60,478 nt of DNA from Methanobacteriota archaeon. GTDB lineage: Archaea > Halobacteriota > Methanomicrobia > Methanomicrobiales > Methanoculleaceae. The DNA lies in NCBI GenBank assembly GCA_016841955.1, contig JAENYE010000008.1:1-60478 (forward strand), read 5' to 3'. Under the pieces are notes generated by a model, which worked only from the letters and a program-made list of their open reading frames with translations, made no database searches and was not told the origin of the DNA. The position numbers and the translations under genes are program-made. Positions 24,438 to 33,168 of the stretch are shown here, piece by piece. Each line of letters begins with the position of its first letter. Position 1 is the first letter of the stretch.

Positions 24438-25259
24438 ATGGAACTCTTCCCTATCGGGCTCGTACACTCAAGCATCCGCTCCCGCAGCGATATGCCGGTC
24501 CAGGGCATCGACGCCGAGATCGAGGTCTTTCCGGACTACTCCGGGGCGCTCCTCGGCGTCGAGGAGAACTCGCACCTGATCCTCGTCTGCTGGCTGCATG
24601 AGGCTGACCGGGAAGTCCTGAAAGCGGTGGCCCGGAAGGTCTCGGGCGACCTCCCCGAGAAGGGCGTCTTCTCCCTCCGCTCTCCGGCCCGGCCGAACCC
24701 CCTCTCCGTCTCGGTGGTGCGGCTGCGCGGCATGCGTGACGGGCGGTTTCTCGCGCTCGCGAACGTGGACCTGATCGACGGGACGCCGGTGGTCGACCTC
24801 AAACCCTACCAGACCGGATGGGACTGCGTCTTCTCCGCGACCGGCCACGACCGGACGGAGAAGATCCGGAAGATGAGCCCCGGCGAATACCGGGCGAGCC
24901 CCATCCGCGAGGCCGTGAACTATCACGGGGAACTCTGCCCGGGCGTGGCGGTCGCGGTGCGGATCGCGGAGGCGGCAACGCGTATCCTCGAGCGCGACCT
25001 CTCGGTGCCGCAGGTCTCGGTCACGCTCGGCGCCGACCCCTGCATCGCCGATGCGCTCCTCGGGATCACCGGCGCGCGCCCGGGAAACCGCCGGCTGCGA
25101 TGTCAGGGAGGGACCCGCTACGCCGTTGCCGGCCCGCGGAAGGAGGCGGTCTTCCGCCTCCGGGCCGTCCCGGAGAGCGTCGACGCGATCCTTGCGTCCG
25201 GCGAGGCCTCGCTCTTCGACTGCAAGGTCTGCTCCCGGCCGCAACCGATAGAGAAATGA
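24438..25259 (+). CDS. TrmO/TsaA-like methyltransferase fused to FmdE-like domain
   Basis: A 273-residue two-domain protein. Residues 1-140 are a TsaA/TrmO (UPF0066) beta-barrel: PIGLVHSSI, GVEENSHLILVCWLHEA, GVFSLRSPARPNPLSVSVVRL, DGTPVVDLKPYQTGWDCV. TrmO methylates t6A37 of tRNA with SAM. Residues about 155-268 are an FmdE-like domain (NYHGELCPGVAVAVRIAEAA, TLGADPCIADALLGITG, LFDCKVCSRPQ). The pairing suggests a SAM-dependent step linked to Mo/W-pterin metabolism rather than tRNA, but this is inference. ATG at 24438 lies 28 nt from TATAT (24410-24414): leaderless. Its stop overlaps the MoeA start (ATGA). Confidence 0.85.
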   Translation: MELFPIGLVHSSIRSRSDMPVQGIDAEIEVFPDYSGALLGVEENSHLILVCWLHEADREVLKAVARKVSGDLPEKGVFSLRSPARPNPLSVSVVRLRGMRDGRFLALANVDLIDGTPVVDLKPYQTGWDCVFSATGHDRTEKIRKMSPGEYRASPIREAVNYHGELCPGVAVAVRIAEAATRILERDLSVPQVSVTLGADPCIADALLGITGARPGNRRLRCQGGTRYAVAGPRKEAVFRLRAVPESVDAILASGEASLFDCKVCSRPQPIEK

Positions 25260-27055
25260 TTACCCCTGGAGTCAAGAGTATGCCACGCCGGTACCTGAAT
25301 CTCACCCCGCTCCCGGAAGCGCTCGCGGCTATGCGGCAGGCGTTTCCCCCCGGGGACCATGTCGAGACCGTGCCGTTGCGCCAGGCTGTCGGCAGGGTGA
25401 CTGCGGAGCCCCTGTACGCAGAGTGTTCTGTCCCCGGTGCCGATATTGCGAAGTTCGACGGCTACGCGGTGAAGAGCGGGGATACCCTCGGGGCGCAGGA
25501 CCAGCGGCCGCTGTCTCTTCTTGAGTGTGCCCGCGTCAATACCGGCGAGGTGCTCCCGCAGTCATTTGACGCCGTCGTCATGATCGAGGATACCTGGGAC
25601 GACGGTGGCATACCCCGGGTCCGGAAGTCCGCCGCGTCCGGGCAGCACGTCCGGCGTGCCGGCGAGGATATCCGTGCCGGCGAGCTCGTCCTCCCGAAAG
25701 GCCACCGTGTCCGGCCGTTCGATATCGGCGCGCTCGCGACCTACGGCATAGCCCGGGTGCGCGTGCGGTCGGTCCGGGTCGGCATCGTCCCGACGGGGAG
25801 CGACCTCGTCCCGCTCGGTGTAGCGCCCGCGCCCGGCCAGACGATCGAGACGAACACACTCATGGCGGAGGCTTATCTCACCCGGACGGGGGCGACCTGC
25901 CGCCGTTACGGGATCGTCCCCGACGACCCGGACCTGATCCGGGAGGCGGTGCAGAAGGCGGTCGGCGAGAACGATCTCGTCATCCTCTCGGCGGGTTCGT
26001 CGGCCGGCACCCGTGACTTCTCCCGGGATGTCGTCGGCGCGCTCGGGGAGATCGTCTTCCACGGCATCGCGGTCAGGCCGGGAAAACCGGTGCTGCTCGC
26101 GAACGTCGACGGCAAACCGGTCCTCGGGATGCCCGGGTATCCCGTCGCCGCACAGACGGTCCTTCGCGAGGTTGTTGGGAACCTGCTCGCGTGGTGGGGG
26201 CTCTTGCCGCTCCCGGGCGGGGAGCTGGATGTCCGGTTATCAAGGAGACTGGCGTCCGATCTCGGGTTCGACGAGTTTGTCCCGGTCTCGGTCGGGCAGG
26301 TGTCCGGCACCTGCTGGGCGACACCGCATCCCCGGGGCGGCGGTATCCAGATGGCGGTGGTCCGGGCGAACGGCTACCTCCACATCCCCGCCGCTCGTGA
26401 GGGGATCGAGGCGGGTGAGGAGGTGCGCGTCCGGCTCACCGTCCCGCCGGCCTCTATCGCCCGCACGCTTGTCTGTGTCGGCCGGCGCGATCCTGCTCTC
26501 GGCGAACTCGGAAATTGCCTCTCGGAGACCGGCTACCTGCTCCACTGCTGCAACGCCTCGACGATGGAGGCGGTGCTGGCCCTGCGGGCGAACACCTGCC
26601 ACACGGCTTCGGTCGCTCTCCCGGAGACTGAAACGGCCTGGAACGACCAGGTGCTCCGGTACCTGCCGGATGCGGACCTCCTGCGGGTGCAGATAGTCCG
26701 GACGGAACTGGGAATTGCCTCGGCCGGGCTCCTCGACACCGAGAGCCTTGCGTCGCTGCGGTTCGTCAACCGCCCGAAAGATACGGCGGCGCGGATCCTC
26801 CTCGATGCATGGCTGGACCGGCAGGGCATCGATGCCGATCACCCCACCGGATGTGCGGACGCGAGGGTCTGCCCGGCCCGGGAGGCGCAGGAGGCGGGGC
26901 TCCGGTTCACCCCGCTCGGCTACGAGTCGTGCGATCTGGTGGTCCGGGAGGAGCTTGCCGCGGACGACGGGGTCGCAGCCCTCATCCGGCTTGTCCGGTC
27001 GCCTGAGTTCCGCGCGAATCCCGGTTCGGCAGAGAGGGGACGAAACCCCGCGTGA
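25256..27055 (+). CDS. moeA: MoeA molybdopterin molybdenumtransferase with C-terminal PBP-like domain
   Basis: A 599-residue fusion. The N-terminal 400 residues are MoeA: DIAKFDGYAVKSGDT, VNTGEVLPQSFDAVVMIEDT, RRAGEDIRAGELVLPKGHRV, IVPTGSDLV, SAGSSAGTRDFSRDVV and the VLGMPGYPVAAQTVLREVV block. MoeA inserts molybdate or tungstate into the pterin. The C-terminal 190 residues (TLVCVGRRDPALGELG..., NRPKDTAARILLDAWLDRQGI) form a periplasmic-binding-protein-like substrate domain, probably an oxyanion sensor. The ATG overlaps the previous stop (ATGA); ATG at 25280 is an alternative. Context with fdh and FmdE genes supports cofactor supply. Confidence 0.9.
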   Translation: MITPGVKSMPRRYLNLTPLPEALAAMRQAFPPGDHVETVPLRQAVGRVTAEPLYAECSVPGADIAKFDGYAVKSGDTLGAQDQRPLSLLECARVNTGEVLPQSFDAVVMIEDTWDDGGIPRVRKSAASGQHVRRAGEDIRAGELVLPKGHRVRPFDIGALATYGIARVRVRSVRVGIVPTGSDLVPLGVAPAPGQTIETNTLMAEAYLTRTGATCRRYGIVPDDPDLIREAVQKAVGENDLVILSAGSSAGTRDFSRDVVGALGEIVFHGIAVRPGKPVLLANVDGKPVLGMPGYPVAAQTVLREVVGNLLAWWGLLPLPGGELDVRLSRRLASDLGFDEFVPVSVGQVSGTCWATPHPRGGGIQMAVVRANGYLHIPAAREGIEAGEEVRVRLTVPPASIARTLVCVGRRDPALGELGNCLSETGYLLHCCNASTMEAVLALRANTCHTASVALPETETAWNDQVLRYLPDADLLRVQIVRTELGIASAGLLDTESLASLRFVNRPKDTAARILLDAWLDRQGIDADHPTGCADARVCPAREAQEAGLRFTPLGYESCDLVVREELAADDGVAALIRLVRSPEFRANPGSAERGRNPA

Positions 27056-27111
27056 CGCGCGCGGCACGCATACGCGAAAAGAACATCTTCCTTTCGGCAA
27101 GAGTACTCTTC

Positions 27112-27537
27112 ATGCGCGTCAGTGAGCAGACACAGAAGCAGATCCTGGCGGTGCTCCGGCGGATGGCGGAGGCTACGGCAAGGAAGGATCTCGACGGCAT
27201 GGTAGCGCTCGCCGACCCCGATTTCCGGGGTTTCGGGACCGGCCTCGACGAGAAGGCGATCGGGAGGGAGGCCTACCGCCGGCAGCTTGAGCGCGACTTT
27301 TCGCAGGCGGAGACGATCTCGCTTGAGTTCTCCGACATCCGTATCGGCGCCGAAGGGACGGTTGCGTGGGTCATGGCCGGTATGGTTTATCGCATCGTCG
27401 CCGACGGGGTATCGCAGACCCTGAACGGGCGGCTGACGGCGGTGCTCCGGGGGACGGGCCATGCATGGGTCTTTGCCCAGATGCACTACTCGCTCCCGGC
27501 GCAGGGCCAGGAAGAAGGGCGGTCGTATCCGGCGTAA
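27112..27537 (+). CDS. SnoaL/NTF2-like family protein
   Basis: A 141-residue alpha+beta-barrel protein of the NTF2/SnoaL (DUF4440-type) superfamily. The N-terminal helices (QTQKQILAVLRRMAEATARKD) are followed by LDGMVALADPDFRGFGTG, ISLEFSDIRIGAEGTVAWVMAG and a strand-rich C-terminus ending HAWVFAQMHYSLP. These domains bind small ligands; the function here is unknown. GTG at 27052, overlapping the moeA stop, would add 20 residues, but the ATG at 27112 gives the family-typical start. A TTTTT run at 27541-27545 is a likely terminator. Confidence 0.75.
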   Translation: MRVSEQTQKQILAVLRRMAEATARKDLDGMVALADPDFRGFGTGLDEKAIGREAYRRQLERDFSQAETISLEFSDIRIGAEGTVAWVMAGMVYRIVADGVSQTLNGRLTAVLRGTGHAWVFAQMHYSLPAQGQEEGRSYPA

Positions 27538-27848
27538 CTCTTTTTCGGGTCTATAGAAGACCTCCCGCCAAAGGTCAACATCCTCCTCATCGTAGCAAAA
27601 ATATCCGGGGCTAATCTGAGGATGTTATCCGGAGCCGTTCGCTATGGTTTATACGAATAGCAAATTCTGGAGAACGTTTTTCAATCGAAGTCACTTCTTC
27701 GCGCCTTTCGCGGCTTCGCGCGAGGCTGTATCGCTACTCCTGCATGGGTTCTCACGCGAAGACGCGAAGACGCGAAGACGCGAAGATCGCGAAGGGATGG
27801 GCTGTTACCGCAGATTTCGAAGTGGAGAAATGTCCCGGTAACCCCACA
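27538..27848. repeat. Intergenic region with rearranged GCGAAG repeats
   Basis: Two outward-facing ends of the GCGAAG element lie at 27694-27724 (CTTCGCGCCTTTCGCGGC...) and 27751-27795. The second has five tandem GCGAAG units (CTCACGCGAAGACGCGAAG and on). The usual AGGACTGTCAACACT core is missing. No gene is present in this 311-bp gap. Confidence 0.6.
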
Positions 27849-28700
27849 TCAACCCTCTGCCTCATAAAAGAGGATCGCCCTGCCGTTGCCGTCGATAACC
27901 GCGAGCGTATCCCCGACGAGCCGGTAGCCCGCCGCCGACCGGAGGAGGTCCAGGTAGGCGCCCTCCTGCTCCATGATCCCGGCAGGCTCGGTGCAGGAGG
28001 TCTTTGTGGCGATGACCCGCTCCACGACGATCCCCGTCTCGTTGACCTGGTACGGGGCCGAGTAAGCGTTGCACCCGGCGGACCCCGAGAGCGTGCCGTC
28101 ATCGTCGAAGACCAGGGTGACGTTGGTGCCGGGGACCGGCGACGCGACGGTGCTGCCGCCGCCGGTGGTGTAGTGGGTCAGCCGCCATTCTGTCGCGAGC
28201 AGCGGCACGCTCTCGGGCTGGTCCGACCGCTCAAAGACGAGCAGGTCCTTACCCGACGGCCCGGAGAGCACCAGCCGGTCGCCCTCGATCTGGTAGGAGG
28301 CAGCCGCAACGAGGAGTTCCCGGTACCGGCTCTCCTGCTGCACGAGGCCCTGCGCTGCCGCAGAGTGGGCCCCCGTGACGTCGATCGGCTCCACCGAGAT
28401 GGTGGAGCCGTTGATCCGGTAGGAGGCGGAGTAGAGGTTGCACCCGGCAGACCCCGAGAGCGTGCCGCTCTCGCCGAAGATTATGAGCGGCTCCGCCCCG
28501 GGAAGGGGCGCGACGACGGAGCCGTTATCGGCACGAAACGCGACCAGGCCCCATGCGGTCCCCGCAAGTGGTTCGGCGACCCGATTGGCGTCGTCGGGAG
28601 GCGTCCCCGCCAAGCCGGAGTAGCCGACCGAGAAGAGGCATGCCGCCACGATGATCAGGAATGCGACCTTCGCGAGTGTGTGGTGTCCGTCTCTCCTCAT
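27849..28700 (-). CDS. Secreted protein with two META domains
   Basis: A 283-residue exported protein. Residues 8-26 (TLAKVAFLIIVAACLFSVG) are a signal peptide or membrane anchor. Two META (HslJ-like) domains follow at about residues 45-155 and 165-280. Each has the W-x-L, G-x-L-S-G-S-A-G-C-N-x-Y and E-x-x-Y-x-x-L-L blocks (GTLSGSAGCNLYSASYRI and GTLSGSAGCNAYSAPYQV). META proteins are linked to envelope stress; the mechanism is unknown. ATG at 28700 follows GGTAGAG. A decayed META copy lies just upstream. Confidence 0.82.
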   Translation of the reverse strand: MRRDGHHTLAKVAFLIIVAACLFSVGYSGLAGTPPDDANRVAEPLAGTAWGLVAFRADNGSVVAPLPGAEPLIIFGESGTLSGSAGCNLYSASYRINGSTISVEPIDVTGAHSAAAQGLVQQESRYRELLVAAASYQIEGDRLVLSGPSGKDLLVFERSDQPESVPLLATEWRLTHYTTGGGSTVASPVPGTNVTLVFDDDGTLSGSAGCNAYSAPYQVNETGIVVERVIATKTSCTEPAGIMEQEGAYLDLLRSAAGYRLVGDTLAVIDGNGRAILFYEAEG

Positions 28701-28920
28701 CTCTACCACGGGTAGACGTAGGGGGCGGGAGAAGAAAAAGCAACCCATTTCCACCGAAATTCTCTCGATCGCTCTCTCCCGGAAGGCTGGATGAAAGCGG
28801 CGTCGATCCGATGCTGTCGCCCTGAGCCTGCCCCGGCGGGAGAGATGGTCGCTCAGGTACGGTAAAATGAGAAAAACCGGGCAGGGACCGGCCTCTCCGG
28901 CCGCCTGGAACGGGAACTGA

Positions 28921-29200
28921 TCAGGGCCGATCCGCGCTGTAAGAGAGCAGGGCCTTTCCGGCCTTCATCGAGGAGGTCGAGCCGGTCTCCGTCGATGCGG
29001 TAGCCTGTTGCCGACGCAACAAGGTTGAGGCACCTGCTCTCCTGCTCCATGACGCCTTCGGGCTCGTTGCAGTGCATCTTCGTGCTATAGAGCGAGGAAA
29101 CCGAGAGGCTCGTGCCGTCGACCCGGTAGCCGGCCCCGTAGGTGTTGCACCCGGGGCGTGGCCCGGCAGGCAGGGGCGGGGTAGCCGGGGATAACCACCC
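28921..29200 (-). pseudogene. Decayed META-domain gene
   Basis: The translation PGCNTYGAGYRVDGTSLSV and on to EPEGVMEQESRCLNLVASATGYRIDGDRLDLLD matches the second half of the neighbouring META domains. The frame then shifts at GAAGGCC (about 28963-28970), and the proper end (KALLSYSADRP, stop at 28921) is in another frame. The N-terminal half and signal peptide are missing. This is a broken tandem duplicate of the gene at 27849-28700. Confidence 0.6.
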
Positions 29201-29222
29201 AATCTCCCACCCGATCGCTGCT

Positions 29223-29315
29223 TGTAACCAAAATGTTACAACATCTCCTGTACTGTTACGGATCTGTAACGCCCGCCGCCTGCCTGTAACAAAACTGTAA
29301 CAATTAAATCCTGGC
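29223..29315 (+). promoter_or_regulatory. Three 31-bp repeats with paired TGTNAC boxes
   Basis: Boxes start at 29223/29234, 29254/29265 and 29285/29296. Within each pair the spacing is exactly 11 bp and between pairs exactly 31 bp. Each box reads TGTAAC or TGTTAC. The last box is followed at once by AATTAAAT (29302-29309), a TATA-like element 24-31 nt before the ATG at 29333. This is an operator array on one face of the helix, upstream of the small regulator-like gene. Confidence 0.7.
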
Positions 29316-29332
29316 CCGGGAAACATCATTCT

Positions 29333-29527
29333 ATGTCCAGGGTCGTCCGGGTTGACGAGGAGGCGCTGGAGGTTGCCCTGAAGTACGGGAAGAACCTCTC
29401 CCTCGGGATCATGAAGATGGAAGAGATGATCGGCAAGCACGAGAAGGCGAGGCGCGACTACACCGCCATCGAGGAGATGGTCCGTCGGACCATTCGGGAG
29501 GAACTCGAGGTGCTGACGAGGTACTGA
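29333..29527 (+). CDS. Small ribbon-helix-helix-like protein
   Basis: A 64-residue protein. SRVVRVDEEALEVALKYGKN followed by SLGIMKMEEMI has the strand-helix-helix order of ribbon-helix-helix DNA-binding proteins. A second, charged helical half (KARRDYTAIEEMVRRTIREELEVLTRY) could be a coiled coil or partner-binding tail. RHH proteins often bind tandem boxes one helical turn apart, as found just upstream, so autoregulation is likely but unproven. It could be a solitary antitoxin; no toxin gene is adjacent. The mRNA is probably leaderless. Confidence 0.6.
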   Translation: MSRVVRVDEEALEVALKYGKNLSLGIMKMEEMIGKHEKARRDYTAIEEMVRRTIREELEVLTRY

Positions 29528-29570
29528 CGATCAGGCTGGTGATGCCCTCAAACTATCGGACATCTTTCCT

Positions 29571-29695
29571 GGGAGGGAGCAGGGGGAGACCCCCCCTCAA
29601 AGGCCTTCGGCCTTCTCGTGCTCCGGTTCTACGAACCATCGCACTCCCCTGCAACCCCTCCCCCGGTGGCGATACCCAATGGGAATCCGTGTCCG
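29571..29695. repeat. Intergenic palindrome with two hairpin cassettes
   Basis: Inverted orientation: CAGGGGGAGACCCCCCC on the left; hairpins AAGGCC-TTC-GGCCTT (29600-29614) and GGTTC-TAC-GAACC (29625-29637); then CCCCTCCCCCGGTGGCGATA and a type-B end (ATGGGAATCCGTG). The 275-bp gap 29528-29802 holds no gene. Confidence 0.75.
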
Positions 29696-29802
29696 GAAGT
29701 GACTGCGAAGAAGGCCTTCCACCAGAGGTCACCATTCTTTAGCGGGTTTTTGTCTGTCTGAGTCTAAAGTAGACTTCTGATATACCCCCGGACATTGCCG
29801 AT

Positions 29803-31302
29803 TCACCCCCGCCCGGAGAGTTCCGTGAGCCTCGCGAGCCAGTCGAACGGGGCACCGGCAAACTCCCCCGGCGTCATCCGCCACTCCCAGTTCCCATCAG
29901 TGGTCGAGGGATAGTTCATCCTCGCCTCCGCCCCGAGGCCGAGAAGGTCCTGCATGGGGATGATGCTTGCCCGGGCAACCGATTTCATCGCGAGAAGGAT
30001 GAGTTCCCGGGGAACATCTCCTGCTGCCACCTCCCGCCCGGCGTAGGTAAAGAACCGCTGCTTATCCTCCTCCGACGCCTCCTCCTCAAACCACCCCCGG
30101 GCCGTGTTGTTGTCGTGCGTCCCCGTGTAGCAGATGAGGTTTGGGACGTAGTTGTGAGGGATATGAGCACTTTTCGGGATCCCCTCGCCGAACGCGAAGA
30201 GCAGGATCTTCATCCCCGGGAACCCGAAGCGGTCGAGAAGCTCCTGGACGGCCGGGGTGTTCGCCCCCAGGTCCTCGGCGACGATGGCAAAGCAGGGATA
30301 CCGCCGGGCGAGCGCCTCGAAGAAGCCGGCTCCCGGCCCGTCGACCCAGGTGCCGTGCTCGGCCGTCGTATCGCCCGCGGGGACCTCGTAGTAGTCGGCG
30401 AACGCCCGGAAGTGGTCGATCCGGAAGAGGTCGTAGAGTTCGCCGGACCGGGCGATCCGGCTCGTCCACCAGTCGTAACCCCGCTCCCGGAGGGCGGGCC
30501 AGTCGTAGACCGGGTTCCCCCAGAGCTGCCCCGTTTTGCTGAAGATATCCGGGGGCACCCCCGCCACCACGGTCGGGCGGAGGTCTTCGTCCAGTTTGAA
30601 GATCCCGGGGTTTGCCCAGAGATCGACGCTGTCGTATGCGACGTAGATCGGGATGTCGCCGATAACCTGGATGCCCCGATCGGTGCAGTACCGGCGGAGG
30701 GCCGACCACTGCCGGGCGGCGAGGTACTGGAGGAACTTCTCCTTCCGGACCTCATCGGCGAGGAGCCGGCGCATCTCGTCGAGAGCCTCCGGCTGCCGGG
30801 TCCGGACCTCCTCCGGCCACCGGTTCCACTCCTGCCCGCGGAAGCGGTCTTTGAGCGCAACAAAGAGCGCGTGGTCGTCGAGCCACCACCCGCTCATGTC
30901 GCAGAACGTTTCATACCCGCGCTCCGGCCCCGAGTAGCGGAACCGCTCGTAAGCAAGCGAGAACAACCGGTCCCGGTACCAGGCAGCCGCCTCGTACGCC
31001 ACCCGTTCCTCCGGAAAGTCGGGTGCCGGCTCCAGGTCGCTCTTCCTCAGGAACCCCTCCCGGACGAGCATGTCCGGGCTGATGAGGAGGGTGTTCACGG
31101 CAAATGCCGAAGGACTGCTGTAGGGTGAATGGGCGTACTCGATCCGTGTCGGGTTGAGCGGCAGGATCTGCCAGTAGTGCTGCCGGGCCTTCGCCAGCGC
31201 CTCGATGAACCGGTATGCCGACGGGCCGAAATCACCGATGCCGTACGCCGACGGCAGGGACGTGATGTGCAGGAGTATACCGCTTCCCCGTGTCTGAATC
31301 AT
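29803..31302 (-). CDS. malQ: 4-alpha-glucanotransferase (amylomaltase)
   Basis: A 499-residue GH77 enzyme that moves alpha-1,4-glucan segments between maltodextrins. Evidence: GSGILLHITSLPSAYGIGDFGPSAYRFI, WQILPLNPT, SPYSSPSAFAVN, the nucleophile in FRIDHFRAF, the acid/base in AEDLGANTP, and the TGTHDNNTARGW block. The length fits the family. ATG at 31302 follows GGAGAG with 7-nt spacing. It probably works with the GT4 glycogen-synthase-like protein on storage glycan. It lies 31 bp after the proline-dehydrogenase-like gene. Confidence 0.95.
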   Translation of the reverse strand: MIQTRGSGILLHITSLPSAYGIGDFGPSAYRFIEALAKARQHYWQILPLNPTRIEYAHSPYSSPSAFAVNTLLISPDMLVREGFLRKSDLEPAPDFPEERVAYEAAAWYRDRLFSLAYERFRYSGPERGYETFCDMSGWWLDDHALFVALKDRFRGQEWNRWPEEVRTRQPEALDEMRRLLADEVRKEKFLQYLAARQWSALRRYCTDRGIQVIGDIPIYVAYDSVDLWANPGIFKLDEDLRPTVVAGVPPDIFSKTGQLWGNPVYDWPALRERGYDWWTSRIARSGELYDLFRIDHFRAFADYYEVPAGDTTAEHGTWVDGPGAGFFEALARRYPCFAIVAEDLGANTPAVQELLDRFGFPGMKILLFAFGEGIPKSAHIPHNYVPNLICYTGTHDNNTARGWFEEEASEEDKQRFFTYAGREVAAGDVPRELILLAMKSVARASIIPMQDLLGLGAEARMNYPSTTDGNWEWRMTPGEFAGAPFDWLARLTELSGRG

Positions 31303-31333
31303 GTATAATCTCTCCGGATGTGAGGGTGCGACG

Positions 31334-32146
31334 TTACGGCACCGGCGCCCTCCCACCCGCGGCCAGCCCCGCGAGGTAAGCCTCGCGCCGCGCGACGTAT
31401 ACGGCCGCCTGCTCACCGAAGGGCACGTACTCCGCGACGGCGTGTCCTTCCCTCGCGAGCCGGAGTTTCGTCTCGTCCGCAAGCCCCATCAGGAACCCGA
31501 ACTCGACCGTCCCGGCCGCGTACTGCACCAGCCACGCGATCAGGTCCGGGTCGTGGGTGCCGGCCGAGAACGGCACGCCCCGGTCGAGAAGCCCCGCTGC
31601 AAGCGCCCGAAAGCGCCGGCGGACCTCGTCGGGGTCATCCGTATCCGCCCCGTAGGCTCCCTTCACCAGGCGGGGCCTGATCCCGTGGCGGACGATGCGT
31701 TCGAGGTCGCCCGCAGTGCGGTCGATGGAGGTCTGGAGGGCGAGCGTCACCGGCAGCCCCTGCCGGGCGCAGGCGACGGCGGCATCGACCGTCGTTTCCA
31801 CAAGTCCCCGCCCCTCCATATCCACCTCGACCCCGACATCGCATGCCCGGGCCTCACGAGAGAGCCGGATCAGCGAGTCCCGGGCGGCATCCCGGTCGAT
31901 AAGCACACCGAGCGCAGTCATCTTCACGGTGATGGATGCGTCCAGGGCGTGCTCGTCGATCGCGGCTACGGCGGCGGAAGAGCGCTCCAGGTTCTCCCGG
32001 ACCTGCCGCTCGCTCCGTGCATACTCGCCGAGAGCAGCGATGATGCACCGGATGCCCCGGGCGTTCTGCGCCCGGCACCGCCGGACCGCCTCATCGAGGC
32101 CGGGCAGCGTCCAGCGCTCAACCCTGCCGGGGGTCATGGGTAACAC
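31334..32146 (-). CDS. Proline dehydrogenase family protein
   Basis: A 270-residue (beta/alpha)8 barrel of the PRODH family. Evidence: SITVKMTALGVLIDRDAA, VGVEVDMEGRGLVETTVDAA, VTLALQTSIDRTAGDLE, and the FAD/substrate strand RPRLVKGAYGADTDD. EYVPFGEQAAVYVARREAYL ends the barrel. PRODH oxidises proline with FAD; here the substrate may differ because no P5C dehydrogenase is nearby. GTG at 32146 has GGAGAGG five nt upstream; ATG at 32137 is an alternative. It may form an operon with malQ. Confidence 0.8.
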   Translation of the reverse strand: MLPMTPGRVERWTLPGLDEAVRRCRAQNARGIRCIIAALGEYARSERQVRENLERSSAAVAAIDEHALDASITVKMTALGVLIDRDAARDSLIRLSREARACDVGVEVDMEGRGLVETTVDAAVACARQGLPVTLALQTSIDRTAGDLERIVRHGIRPRLVKGAYGADTDDPDEVRRRFRALAAGLLDRGVPFSAGTHDPDLIAWLVQYAAGTVEFGFLMGLADETKLRLAREGHAVAEYVPFGEQAAVYVARREAYLAGLAAGGRAPVP

Positions 32147-32283
32147 CGTATCCTCTCCACCCGGCCCTATGGTTTCCTTGCATGCAGCCATCCGCGCCCG
32201 ACGAACTCCCGGCCGGCAGCTTTCTCCCAGTGGTCCATCATCCATTTCCACCGCACGATGTCGCCCATGCGAAACCCCTCACC

Positions 32284-33051
32284 TCACCGTGCTGCCGCCG
32301 CTGCCTCCTCCCGGATGGTGAAGAGGTCGCGCAGGGAGTCCCTGATGCAGGCCTCGAAGATATCCCGCACGTGGGTGTGGGCAATCTCCAGCCAGTCGGT
32401 CACCCCATCCAGCGGGACGCTCTTCTCCTCTGCCAGGAAATAGTCGATGTTCAAGAGGAACGCGTTGTGCTCCGTCGACTCGGGCACGGCGTCGGTGAGC
32501 TCCACCCGGCAGTTGTCGCGGTTGTCGTGGAACGAGAACTCGCACCCGGTGATGAACCCCGCAGGCACCCGCGGGAGTTCCGGCGGGAGGATGGGGTAGA
32601 AGGCGAAGTAGTCCGAGAGCGTCACTTCCGCTTCAGGGACCTCGATGAGGTTGACGTAGCGGAGGTTCATGGTGCCGATGGTATCGGCGCTGATGACCTC
32701 ACGGAACCGTTCGAACGCCCCGTTGATCCGCTCCGAGAAGGCCTCCCAGTGGACGTACGGCTTCTGGCAGCTCACCGAGAGCAGGCGGGGCCCGACCTGG
32801 ACCGCACAACCCTCGTCCTCGGCGAGGAAGATCGACCGTTCGGTGACCAGGAGTTCCTCGCGGAGCCCCTCCGGCCCGAGGAGCATGACCACCTCGCGCA
32901 CGTAGCGCTGGTCTCTCTTCGGGTAGGCATCCTTCAGGTGACTGTAGAGTATGCCGGGGTAGGTCATGTCCCAGGGAATATCCTCGGGAAACCGGAACTC
33001 GCATATCACTTCGGCGGCAGGCGGGTTTGCGTATTTTCGTACCATCGTCAT
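32284..33051 (-). CDS. TIGR04255 family protein
   Basis: A 255-residue protein. YANPPAAEVICEFRFPEDIPWD at the N-terminus and RFREVISADTIGTMNLRYVNLIEVP in the middle are hallmarks of the sporadic TIGR04255 family, whose function is unknown. It is cytosolic, with no signal or membrane segment. ATG at 33051 follows GGGAG with 7-nt spacing; an in-frame ATG lies at 33066. Members often occur in accessory regions. It is upstream of the proline-dehydrogenase-like gene with a 137-bp gap. Confidence 0.7.
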   Translation of the reverse strand: MTMVRKYANPPAAEVICEFRFPEDIPWDMTYPGILYSHLKDAYPKRDQRYVREVVMLLGPEGLREELLVTERSIFLAEDEGCAVQVGPRLLSVSCQKPYVHWEAFSERINGAFERFREVISADTIGTMNLRYVNLIEVPEAEVTLSDYFAFYPILPPELPRVPAGFITGCEFSFHDNRDNCRVELTDAVPESTEHNAFLLNIDYFLAEEKSVPLDGVTDWLEIAHTHVRDIFEACIRDSLRDLFTIREEAAAAAR

Positions 33052-33168
33052 GGTGTTCTCCCTCAAGGGGGTGTAGAATAGAGGGAGACTACATTAAGGT
33101 GACTGCTCCCCGGCGAGCGACCGGCACTCGCACGATGCTTTATCTGCCGGGGCTGCTATTCCGGTGCG

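Noticed and set aside
27751-27795. Tandem GCGAAG units that might be a CRISPR-like array
   Set aside because: The unit is only about 8 bp, with no spacers, leader or cas genes. It is the terminal part of the GCGAAG element.
29333-29527. Toxin-antitoxin module
   Set aside because: The small RHH-like gene has no adjacent toxin-like gene. The downstream region is a repeat element and malQ.
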